Shown here: piece by piece, positions 1 through 6,703 of the stretch
Layout of the letters: each line of letters begins with the position of its first letter
Numbering within the stretch: the first letter of the stretch is position 1
Assembly: GCA_003242425.1 (NCBI GenBank)
Contig: QGUL01000085.1
Location: 1 to 7,187, forward strand
Origin: Pseudomonadota bacterium
GTDB lineage: Bacteria > Pseudomonadota > Gammaproteobacteria > Burkholderiales > SG8-39
Length of the DNA: 7,187 bases
Direction of reading: 5' to 3'
Notes under the pieces: model-generated
Seen by the model: the letters and a program-made list of their open reading frames with translations, nothing else
What the model was told of the DNA's origin: nothing
Database searches by the model: none
Position numbers and translations under genes: made by a program

Positions 1-1657
1 CGACCCCTGCGGCGGACGGGTGTATTTTTTTCGCGGGTCGTACCCTTCGCAGGCCCCGGATTGGTAAGATGTCGCCGCAGATCATGACGATGAACTCCGC
101 ACCGGCCGCCAGGCGCACTTCGCGGATGTTGACGGTGTGGCCCGAGGGCGCACCGCGCAGGTTCGGATCGGTGGAGAAGGAGTACTGCGTCTTCGCCACG
201 CAGATCGGGTAGTGGCCGTAGCCTTCGTCCTGCAGCTTCTTGATCTGGTTGCGCACCTTCGAGTCGGCGGTGATGTCGGCCGCGCCGTAGATCTTGGTGG
301 CGATGGTCTTCATCTTCTCCCACAGCGGGGCGTTCTCGTCGTACACGAACTTGAAGTTGTTCTCGCCCTTCTCAATGAGCTCGACCACCGTCTTCGCCAG
401 GTCGACGGCGCCCTTGCCGCCTTCCGCCCAGTGACGCGCCACCACGACCGGCACGCCCATCTGCGACATCTTGCGCTTGAGCAGATCGAGTTCGGCCTCG
501 GTGTCGAAGGTGAAGTTGTTGATCGACACCACGCAGGGCAGACCGTAGTGGTTCTGCACGTTGTAGACGTGGCGCTCCAGGTTGGCGATGCCCTTCTCGA
601 GCGCGGCCAGGTTCTCCTTGTTGACTTCCTTGACGTCGACGCCGCCGTGGAACTTCAGCGCGCGCAGGGTCGCGACGATCACCACCGCGTCAGGACGCAG
701 ACCCGACTTGCGGCACTTGATGTCGATGAACTTCTCGGCGCCGAGGTCCGCACCGAAGCCGGCTTCGGTCACGACGTAGTCGGCCAGTTTCAGCGCGGTC
801 TTGGTGGCGATCACGGAGTTGCAGCCGTGCGCGATGTTGGCGAACGGACCGCCGTGGATGAACGCGGGGTTGTTCTCCAGCGTCTGCACCAGGTTCGGCT
901 TGAAGGCATCCTTCAGCAGGACGGTCATCGCGCCGTGAGCGTTCAGTTGACGCGCCGTGACCGGCTTCTGGTCGCGGGTATAGCCGACGACGATGTTGCC
1001 CAGACGGTTCTTCAGGTCTTCCAGCGAGTTCGCCAGGCAGAAGATCGCCATCACTTCGGAGGCCACGACGATGTCGAAGCCATCCTCACGCGGATAGCCG
1101 TTGCCCGGGCCGCCCAGCGAGTTGACGATCTGGCGCAGCGCGCGGTCGTTCATGTCCAGCACGCGCTTCCAGGTGATGCGACGCACATCGATCCCCAGCT
1201 CGTTGCCGTGGTGGATGTGGTTGTCGATCATCGCGGCCAGCAGGTTGTTGGCCAGCTGGATGGCGTTGAAGTCGCCCGTGAAGTGCAGGTTGATGTCCTC
1301 CATCGGCACGACTTGGGCGTAGCCGCCACCGGCCGCGCCGCCCTTCATGCCGAACACCGGACCCAGGGACGGTTCACGCAGGCAGATGACCGCTTTCTTG
1401 CCGATCGCGTTCAGCGCGTCGCCCAGACCCACGGTGGTGGTCGTCTTGCCTTCGCCCGCGGGCGTGGGGCTGATCGCCGTCACCAGGATCAGTTTGCCGT
1501 CCTTCTTGTCCTTGAGCGAGTCAACGAACTCGAGCGAGACCTTGGCCTTGTAGTGGCCGTAGGGCTCGAGGTGCTCGTCGGGAATCCCAAGCTTTTGCGC
1601 CACTTCCGTGATGCGCTTCATCTTAGCTGCCTGGGCGATTTCGATATCTGAAGGCAT
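1..1657 (-). CDS. fhs: Formate--tetrahydrofolate ligase (10-formyl-THF synthetase), 3' end cut by window
   Basis: The product joins formate to tetrahydrofolate using ATP, giving 10-formyl-THF in the cytoplasm for purine, formyl-Met and one-carbon metabolism. My translation from the ATG at 1657 starts [20 protein letters not shown] and stays open for 552 codons to the left edge; the family is about 557 residues, so only a few codons and the stop should be missing. Family hallmarks seen are the P-loop [11 protein letters not shown] near residues 65-75, then [56 protein letters not shown] and [23 protein letters not shown] at 1666-1670, eight bases before the ATG, supports the start. The gene lies after the fdhA terminator and has its own predicted promoter. 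The last ~20 codons (below about position 72) diverge: after the conserved ICGDI the usual MTMPGLPKVPAAEKID-like tail reads [16 protein letters not shown], probably from contig-end errors. Function is near certain; the C-terminal sequence is not trustworthy. Confidence 0.96.
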   Translation of the reverse strand, partial: MPSDIEIAQAAKMKRITEVAQKLGIPDEHLEPYGHYKAKVSLEFVDSLKDKKDGKLILVTAISPTPAGEGKTTTTVGLGDALNAIGKKAVICLREPSLGPVFGMKGGAAGGGYAQVVPMEDINLHFTGDFNAIQLANNLLAAMIDNHIHHGNELGIDVRRITWKRVLDMNDRALRQIVNSLGGPGNGYPREDGFDIVVASEVMAIFCLANSLEDLKNRLGNIVVGYTRDQKPVTARQLNAHGAMTVLLKDAFKPNLVQTLENNPAFIHGGPFANIAHGCNSVIATKTALKLADYVVTEAGFGADLGAEKFIDIKCRKSGLRPDAVVIVATLRALKFHGGVDVKEVNKENLAALEKGIANLERHVYNVQNHYGLPCVVSINNFTFDTEAELDLLKRKMSQMGVPVVVARHWAEGGKGAVDLAKTVVELIEKGENNFKFVYDENAPLWEKMKTIATKIYGAADITADSKVRNQIKKLQDEGYGHYPICVAKTQYSFSTDPNLRGAPSGHTVNIREVRLAAGAEFIVMICGDILPIRGLRRVRPAKKIHPSAAGV

Positions 1658-1686
1658 TACCTTGTCTCCTGGAATTCTTAGTCGCT

Positions 1687-1715
1687 AAAAAAGGATAACG
1701 GCCATGCTCTGGCCG
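1687..1715 (-). promoter_or_regulatory. Leader hairpin with downstream T6 tract, upstream of fhs
   Basis: On the coding strand CGGCCA (1715-1710), a five-base loop GAGCA and TGGCCG (1704-1699) form a perfect 6-bp GC-rich stem. TTATCC (1698-1693) and six T residues (1692-1687) follow. The element sits between the predicted transcription start (~1724) and the fhs ribosome-binding site. It resembles a small intrinsic terminator, but the T tract starts six bases after the stem rather than directly, and the hairpin begins only about ten bases into the transcript. It could be an attenuator, an mRNA-stabilising 5' stem-loop, or chance. I do not recognise a known riboswitch. Confidence 0.4.
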
Positions 1716-1723
1716 CATCAGAA

Positions 1724-1773
1724 CCGGCGAAATATAGGCGGTGGGGGGAAGGCGCCACATTGACGAGCATCAA
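1724..1773 (-). promoter_or_regulatory. Predicted class II FNR/ANR-type promoter of fhs
   Basis: On the coding strand an FNR-family box TTGAT-GCTC-GTCAA lies at 1773-1760, matching the TTGAT-N4-ATCAA consensus at nine of ten defined bases. After exactly 23 bases comes TATATT at 1736-1731, a good -10 hexamer. This places the start near 1724 and the box centre near -42, the classical position for activation by FNR/ANR/CRP-family proteins that contact RNA polymerase from the -35 region. No good independent -35 hexamer is evident, as expected for an activated promoter. The box starts 25 bases beyond the fdhA terminator stem, so it sits in a fitting place to start a separate fhs transcript. Which family member binds cannot be told from sequence alone. 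Confidence 0.65.
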
Positions 1774-1786
1774 TAGATGCCCGCCC

Positions 1787-1822
1787 CTCGAAAGCAAAAC
1801 CCCGGTCGCGAGGACCGGGGTT
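1787..1822 (-). terminator. Rho-independent terminator after fdhA
   Basis: On the coding strand AACCCCGGTC (1822-1813), loop CTCGC, and GACCGGGGTT (1807-1798) form a perfect 10-bp stem. The T-rich stretch TTGCTTTCG follows, so with the end of the stem the RNA reads TTTTGCTTT. The stem begins 21 bases after the fdhA stop codon, an ideal place to end the fdhBA transcript and insulate fhs. Confidence 0.88.
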
Positions 1823-1843
1823 CGGCTTGCACGGCTGTGCGTC

Positions 1844-4645
1844 TTAGGCGACCGCCAGCGCCTGCCCGCCGCCGTAGCTCAAGCGCTGCGGCTTCTCGCC
1901 GCCGGCGGTCACCTTGACCGCGCAGTACTTGAACTCCGGAATCTTGCCGAACGGGTCGAGCACCGGGTTGGTGAGCTTGTTCGCCGCCGCTTCGTAGTAG
2001 CAGAAGGGGATGAACACCGCGCCGCGCGGCGTGCCCTCGTCCATGCGGACATAGAGCGAGATCTGGCCGCGGCGCGAAGCCACCGTGATGATGTCGCCGG
2101 GCTTGACGCCCAGTTGGGCGATGTCGAGCGGGTGCATCGACGCCACCGGCTCCGGCTCCAGCGCGTCCAGCACGCCGGAACGGCGGGTCATCGACCCGGT
2201 ATGCCAGTGCTCCAGCAGACGGCCGGTGATGAGCACCATCGGGTACTCGTTGTCCGGACGTTCGGCCGCCGGCAGCAGGTCGGCGGGGACCAGCTTGGCC
2301 TTGCCGGTGACGGTCGGGAAGGTGTTGGTGAAGATCACCGGCTCGCCCGGATCGCCCTCGTTCGGGCACGGGTACACCACCGCGGAGTCGCGCTCCAGGC
2401 GCTCCCAGGTGATGCCGCGGATCGAGTCCATGGCCTGGCGCATCTCGTTGAACACTTCCTTGGGATGCGTGTAGGTCCACGGCAGGCCCAGACGCTTGGC
2501 CATCTCGACGATGATCCAGAAGTCCTCGCGCGCGTCGCCGGGCGGGGTCAACGCCGGGCGGCCGAGCTGGACGGTCCGGTCGGTGTTGGTCACCGTGCCG
2601 AGCTTCTCGGGCCAGGCGGTGGCCGGCAGCACCACGTCGGCAAGATAGGCCGTCTCGGTCAGGAAGATGTCCTGCACCACCAGATGCTCGAGCTTGGCCA
2701 GACCTTCGCGGGCATGGTCGGCCTCAGGGTCGGACATCGCGGGGTTCTCGCCCATGATGTACATACCCTTGATCTTGCCGTCGCAGGCGGCGTTGATGAC
2801 TTCCACCACCGTCAGGCCGGGTTTGGGATCCAGCTCCATGCCCCACAGCTTCTCGAAGCGCGTCTTGGCCTCGGGGTTGTCCACGCGCTGGTAGTCCGGG
2901 TAGACCATCGGGATCAGACCCGAGTCGGACGCGCCCTGCACGTTGTTCTGGCCGCGCAGCGGGTGCAGGCCCGTGCCCGGACGGCCGATCTGGCCGGTAA
3001 TCATGGCCAGCGCGATCAGGCAGCGCACGTTGTCCGTACCGTGGGTGTGCTGCGACACGCCCATGCCCCACAGGATCATCGACGCCTTGGAGGTCGCGTA
3101 CAGACGCGCCACCTCGCGGATGGTGTCGGCCGGGATGCCGCAGATCGGCGCCATCGCCTCGGGCGTGAACTTCTGGACGTTCTCCTTGATCGCCTCGTAG
3201 TTCAGCGTGCGGGTCTTGATGAACTCCTCGTTCACCAGGCCTTCGGTGACGATGACGTTCAGCATGGCGTTCAGCAGCGCCACGTCGGTGGACGGGTTGA
3301 ACTGCAGCACGTAGGTCGCGTGGCGCGCCAGGTCGGTGCGGCGCGGGTCGGCGACGATCAGCTTGGCGCCTCGCTTGGCCGCGTTCTTGATCCAGGTCGC
3401 TGCGACCGGGTGGTTCACCGTCGGGTTGGCGCCGATGACGATGATGACCTCGGCCTTCTCGACGTCGCGCACGGGGTTGGACACAGCACCCGAGCCGATG
3501 CCTTCCAGCAGCGCCGCAACGCTCGAGGCGTGGCACAGTCGCGTGCAGTGGTCGACGTTGTTCGAGCGGAAGCCGGTGCGGACCAGCTTCTGGAACAGGT
3601 AGGCCTCTTCGTTGGTGCCCTTGGCGGAACCGAAGCCGGCCAGCGCCGAGGGGCCGTCGCGGTCGAGGATCTTCTTCAGGCCGCCGGCGGCAAAGTCGAG
3701 CGCCTCTTCCCAGGTCGCCTCACGGAAGACCTCGTGCCACTTGTCGGGATCGACCACGAAGTCCTTGGTCTTGGGCACACCGGGCTTGCGGATCAGCGGC
3801 TTGGTCAGACGGTGCTTGTGATGCACGTAATCGAAGCCGTAGCGGCCCTTCACGCACAGGCGCGACTCGTTCGCGGGACCGCCGCGGCCCTGCACGTAGA
3901 TGATCTTGTTGTTGCGGACGTGGTAGGTGAGCTGACAGCCGACGCCGCAGAACGGGCAGACGGAGTCGACTTTCTTGTCCACCTCCATGAGGCCGACGTC
4001 GCGCGCGGGCATGAGCGCGCCGGTCGGGCAGGCCTGTACGCATTCGCCGCAGGCGACGCAGGTCGAGGCGCCCATGGGGTCGTCCAGGTCAAAGACGATC
4101 TTGGAATGCTCGCCGCGGTAGGCGTAGCCGATCACGTCGTTGACCTGCTCTTCACGGCAGGCGCGCACGCAGCGCGTGCACTGGATGCAGGCGTCGAGGT
4201 TGACCGACATCGCCGGATGCGACAGGTCGGCCCGCGGCTGCTGGCGCGCGGGGAAACGCGGTTCGCCCACGCCGAGTTTCTTGGCCCAGAGGTCCAGTTC
4301 CGAATTGAGCGTATAGCGCGTCTCCGGCTGGTCGGACAGGAGCAGCTCCAGCACCATCTTCTGGGCCGAGACCGCCCGCTCGGAGTCAGTAACCACTTCC
4401 ATGCCGTCCTTCGGATAGCGGCAGCAGGAAGGAGCCAGCACGCGCTCGCCCTTGATCTCCACCACACAGGCGCGGCAGTTGCCGTCGGGGCGGTAGCCTT
4501 CCTTGTAGCAGAGATGCGGAATCTCGATCCCGTACTGCTTGGCCGTCTGGATGATCGTCTCGTCGGCACGGCCGATCACCGTCTTGCCGTTGATCTTGAA
4601 CTCGACGGGCAGGGCCGCGACTTCCTGTTTGCTGATTGCTGTCAT
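1844..4645 (-). CDS. fdhA: NAD-dependent formate dehydrogenase, catalytic alpha subunit (Mo/W bis-MGD)
   Basis: This 933-residue cytoplasmic subunit oxidises formate to CO2 and passes electrons through iron-sulfur clusters to FdhB. The N-terminal NuoG-like part has a [2Fe-2S] motif (C46, C57, C60, C74) and two ferredoxin-type [4Fe-4S] motifs (C153/156/159/163 and C196/199/202/206). Next comes the cofactor-proximal [4Fe-4S] set C230, C233, C237, C264, with K266 in the CVKG motif. The molybdopterin domain holds DHCTRLCHASS, where C371 is the expected metal ligand and H372 its neighbour, and LRGQNNVQG with R564 matching the formate-binding arginine of E. coli FdhH. C371 occupies the selenocysteine position of FdhH, so no UGA recoding is needed. 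There is no Tat or Sec signal, in keeping with a soluble enzyme. The ATG at 4645 follows the fdhB stop by ten bases, and the AAGGGTGA ribosome-binding site overlaps that stop. The closest described type is M. extorquens Fdh1A; the FdsA family is the alternative name. Mo or W cannot be told from sequence. Confidence 0.95.
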   Translation of the reverse strand: MTAISKQEVAALPVEFKINGKTVIGRADETIIQTAKQYGIEIPHLCYKEGYRPDGNCRACVVEIKGERVLAPSCCRYPKDGMEVVTDSERAVSAQKMVLELLLSDQPETRYTLNSELDLWAKKLGVGEPRFPARQQPRADLSHPAMSVNLDACIQCTRCVRACREEQVNDVIGYAYRGEHSKIVFDLDDPMGASTCVACGECVQACPTGALMPARDVGLMEVDKKVDSVCPFCGVGCQLTYHVRNNKIIYVQGRGGPANESRLCVKGRYGFDYVHHKHRLTKPLIRKPGVPKTKDFVVDPDKWHEVFREATWEEALDFAAGGLKKILDRDGPSALAGFGSAKGTNEEAYLFQKLVRTGFRSNNVDHCTRLCHASSVAALLEGIGSGAVSNPVRDVEKAEVIIVIGANPTVNHPVAATWIKNAAKRGAKLIVADPRRTDLARHATYVLQFNPSTDVALLNAMLNVIVTEGLVNEEFIKTRTLNYEAIKENVQKFTPEAMAPICGIPADTIREVARLYATSKASMILWGMGVSQHTHGTDNVRCLIALAMITGQIGRPGTGLHPLRGQNNVQGASDSGLIPMVYPDYQRVDNPEAKTRFEKLWGMELDPKPGLTVVEVINAACDGKIKGMYIMGENPAMSDPEADHAREGLAKLEHLVVQDIFLTETAYLADVVLPATAWPEKLGTVTNTDRTVQLGRPALTPPGDAREDFWIIVEMAKRLGLPWTYTHPKEVFNEMRQAMDSIRGITWERLERDSAVVYPCPNEGDPGEPVIFTNTFPTVTGKAKLVPADLLPAAERPDNEYPMVLITGRLLEHWHTGSMTRRSGVLDALEPEPVASMHPLDIAQLGVKPGDIITVASRRGQISLYVRMDEGTPRGAVFIPFCYYEAAANKLTNPVLDPFGKIPEFKYCAVKVTAGGEKPQRLSYGGGQALAVA

Positions 4646-4655
4646 AGGGTCACCC

Positions 4656-6383
4656 TTACGCCAATTCGTTCGGGAAGTACTTCATTACGCACAGGACAGG
4701 GTTCGGCGCCGCCTGCCCGAGGCCACAGATGGATGCGTCCATCATGGCCGTCGAAAGTTCCTTCAGCAGCTCCTGATCCCACTTCTCGGCTTCCATCAGC
4801 TTGACCGCCTTGGCCGTGCCCACGCGGCAGGGCGTGCACTGGCCGCAAGACTCGTCGGCGAAGAAGCGCATGATGTTGCGAGCGGCCATCTTGGCACTAT
4901 CCTTGTCCGACAGGACGACCACCGCAGCGGAGCCGATGAAGCAGCCGTACTCGTTCAGAGTGTCGAAGTCCAGCGGAATGTCGCCCATCGACGCCGGCAG
5001 GATGCCGCCGGAGGCGCCGCCCGGCAGGTAGCCGTAGAAGGTGTGGCCATCCTGCATGCCGCCGCAGTACTCCTCGATGAGCTCCTTGATGGTGATGCCC
5101 GCCGGCGCGAGATGCACGCCCGGCTTCTTCACCCGGCCGCTGACCGAGAAGGAACGCAGGCCCTTGCGGCCGTGGCGGCCGTGGCTGCTGAACCACTCGG
5201 GACCTTTTTCCTGGATGTCGCGCACCCAGAACAGCGTCTCCATGTTGTGCTCAAGGGTCGGCCGGCCGAACAGACCGACTTCCGCCACATAGGGCGGACG
5301 CAGGCGCGGTTCGCCGCGCTTGCCCTCGATCGACTCGATCATCGCGGACTCCTCGCCGCAGATGTAGGCACCGGCCCCGCGCCGCAGCTGGATCGGCGGC
5401 AGCGGGAAGTCGGCCTTCTCGGTGAGGTTCTTGAGCTCTTGCTGCAGGATCTCGCGGCAGCCGTGATACTCGTCGCGCAGATAGATGTAGACCTCGGCAA
5501 TGCCTACCGCCCACGCTGCAACCAGCATGCCTTCCAGGAAGCGGTGCGGATCGCGTTCGAGGTAGTAGCGGTCCTTGAAGGTACCCGGCTCGCCCTCGTC
5601 GATGTTCACAGCCATCAACCGCGGTTCGGGCTGCGAGGAGACGATGCGCCACTTGCGCCCCGCCGGGAAGCCGGCGCCGCCCAGGCCGCGCAAGCCGGAG
5701 TGCTCCATCTTGGCAATGACCGTCTCGCGGTCCACGTGCCCTTCCAGGCAGTCCTTGATGAGCTTGTAGCCACCGTTCTTGACGTATTCGTCGAAGCCGA
5801 TGTGACCGGGGGTGATGATCTTCAGATCCGGGTGCGAGCCGGAGCCGTGCTTGACGGCCTTCTCCTGCACCAGCTTCTGCACCTTCTCCACGGTCGCATG
5901 CGGCACCGGGTTCTGACCCACCACCGCGACCGGCGCGGTCTCGCAGCGGCCCACGCAGGGCGCGCGCAGCACGCGCACTTCCTTGCCGAGGATCTGCGGG
6001 AGCTTGGCGAGCAGCTCGTTCGCCCCCGCCATCTCACAGGACAGCGATTCGCAGACGCGCACCGTGATCGCGGGCGGCGCATCCTCGCCGTCCTTCACCA
6101 CGTCGAAATGGTGGTAGAAGGTCGCGACCTCGTACACCTCGGACATCGCCAGCTTCATTTCGTGCGCGAGCGCGACGAGGTGACGATCGGACAGACAGCC
6201 GTAATGATCCTGGATCTTGTGCAGATGCTCGATCAGCAGGTCGCGCCGGCGCGACTCGTTACCCAGCAGCGCCTGCACTTCGGCCAGGGCCTGGGGATCG
6301 GGGCGGCGACCTTTCAACGTCGGCCGCACTTTGATGGGCACGAGAGGAATGGGTTGCGAATTGCCGCGATAGCGGTCGTTCAT
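4656..6383 (-). CDS. fdhB: Formate dehydrogenase beta subunit, NuoE-NuoF fusion (NADH-forming diaphorase)
   Basis: This subunit takes electrons from FdhA and reduces NAD+ at FMN. It is a 575-residue fusion. Residues ~35-180 are a NuoE/FdsG-like thioredoxin-fold domain with [2Fe-2S] ligands C111 and C116 (CESLSC) and C143 and C147 (CVGRC). Residues ~190-575 are NuoF/FdsB-like, with the glycine-rich GLRGLGGAGFPAGRKW (230-245), NIDEGEPGTFKDR (260-272) and GAGAYICGEESAM (336-348) for FMN and NAD binding, and [4Fe-4S] ligands C513, C516, C519 (ESCGQCTPC) and C553 (ICGLG). The length is close to the ~572 residues I recall for M. extorquens Fdh1B. I chose the ATG at 6383 because AAAGAGG (6396-6390) precedes it by six bases. 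The frame is open for 41 more codons to a TTG at 6506, but that stretch contains the predicted promoter and does not look like protein. A complex I origin is unlikely: the gene is coupled to fdhA, not to nuo genes. Confidence 0.94.
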   Translation of the reverse strand: MNDRYRGNSQPIPLVPIKVRPTLKGRRPDPQALAEVQALLGNESRRRDLLIEHLHKIQDHYGCLSDRHLVALAHEMKLAMSEVYEVATFYHHFDVVKDGEDAPPAITVRVCESLSCEMAGANELLAKLPQILGKEVRVLRAPCVGRCETAPVAVVGQNPVPHATVEKVQKLVQEKAVKHGSGSHPDLKIITPGHIGFDEYVKNGGYKLIKDCLEGHVDRETVIAKMEHSGLRGLGGAGFPAGRKWRIVSSQPEPRLMAVNIDEGEPGTFKDRYYLERDPHRFLEGMLVAAWAVGIAEVYIYLRDEYHGCREILQQELKNLTEKADFPLPPIQLRRGAGAYICGEESAMIESIEGKRGEPRLRPPYVAEVGLFGRPTLEHNMETLFWVRDIQEKGPEWFSSHGRHGRKGLRSFSVSGRVKKPGVHLAPAGITIKELIEEYCGGMQDGHTFYGYLPGGASGGILPASMGDIPLDFDTLNEYGCFIGSAAVVVLSDKDSAKMAARNIMRFFADESCGQCTPCRVGTAKAVKLMEAEKWDQELLKELSTAMMDASICGLGQAAPNPVLCVMKYFPNELA

Positions 6384-6453
6384 ATTAAGCCTCTTTCCGG
6401 TCACGGTTTCCGCGGCTGAAGCCTTGGTGGTTCTTTGACCGACGGGATTGAAA

Positions 6454-6503
6454 TCAGGAAATTCTAGCGATTCGACATTGCGCCTACGATTGACCCCTGT
6501 CAA
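6454..6503 (-). promoter_or_regulatory. Predicted class II FNR/ANR-type promoter of fdhBA
   Basis: On the coding strand a perfect inverted repeat TTGAC-AGGG-GTCAA occupies 6503-6490. It fits the relaxed TTGAY-N4-RTCAA form of FNR/FixK/DNR-family sites. Exactly 23 bases later is TAGAAT (6466-6461), five of six matches to the -10 consensus. The predicted start is near 6454, leaving a 70-base leader before the fdhB ATG. The first half-site also contains TTGACA, which could be read as a -35 hexamer, but no good -10 lies 16-18 bases after it. The geometry is the same as that of the fhs promoter in this window. Confidence 0.6.
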
Positions 6504-6506
6504 CAA

Positions 6507-6703
6507 TAGGAGGCTCGAACACCAACCGATCCGGACTGAAGAAAGCCGAACCTAAAGGGCGCCCATGACAGAGGCGAGCCGGGAGTTTACCACCAAGCTA
6601 TATGGCGGCGTCCCACCGTGCCCAAGAGGAAGCAATGATCTATTAATTACTTTCCTCGATAACCGTTCCGATGGGCATCGGCCGGCATATCGGAGGCGAG
6701 GCG
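6507..6703. other. Intergenic region between the partial hydrolase gene and the fdhBA promoter; no gene seen
   Basis: I find no convincing coding frame on either strand, no tRNA and no classical intrinsic terminator here. The only structures noted are a short palindrome CCGATGGGCATCGG (6668-6681), just past the hydrolase stop and lacking a T tract, and the 8-bp palindrome GGGCGCCC (6557-6564). Base composition dips at an AT-rich patch around 6638-6662. Confidence 0.5.

Noticed and set aside
137..1651. 504-codon open frame on the plus strand, opposite fhs
   Set aside because: Antisense shadow of a highly conserved gene in GC-rich DNA. The translation is rich in Val, Ala, Arg, Leu, His and Asp with no recognisable domain.
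3533..3535. Selenocysteine at the FdhA active site
   Set aside because: The residue in DHCTRLCH is encoded by an ordinary cysteine codon (TGC), so no UGA or SECIS element is required.
1760..4804. 1014-codon open frame on the plus strand, opposite fdhA
   Set aside because: Complement of fdhA codons; low-complexity His/Arg/Ala/Val/Leu composition. It also runs through the terminator and across the fdhA-fdhB junction.
4656..6383. Complex I nuoE/nuoF genes
   Set aside because: NuoE- and NuoF-like parts are fused and coupled to a molybdopterin subunit bearing formate dehydrogenase active-site motifs. No other nuo genes are present.
4539..6419. 626-codon open frame on the plus strand, opposite fdhB
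   Set aside because: Same antisense artefact. FdhB on the other strand has all expected cofactor motifs.
6384..6506. 41-residue N-terminal extension of FdhB from a TTG at 6506
   Set aside because: It overlaps the FNR-like box and -10 hexamer, lacks protein-like conservation, and the ATG at 6383 has a good ribosome-binding site.
6668..6681. Terminator for the hydrolase gene at CCGATGGGCATCGG
   Set aside because: The loop is too tight for the full stem and no T tract follows on the coding strand.
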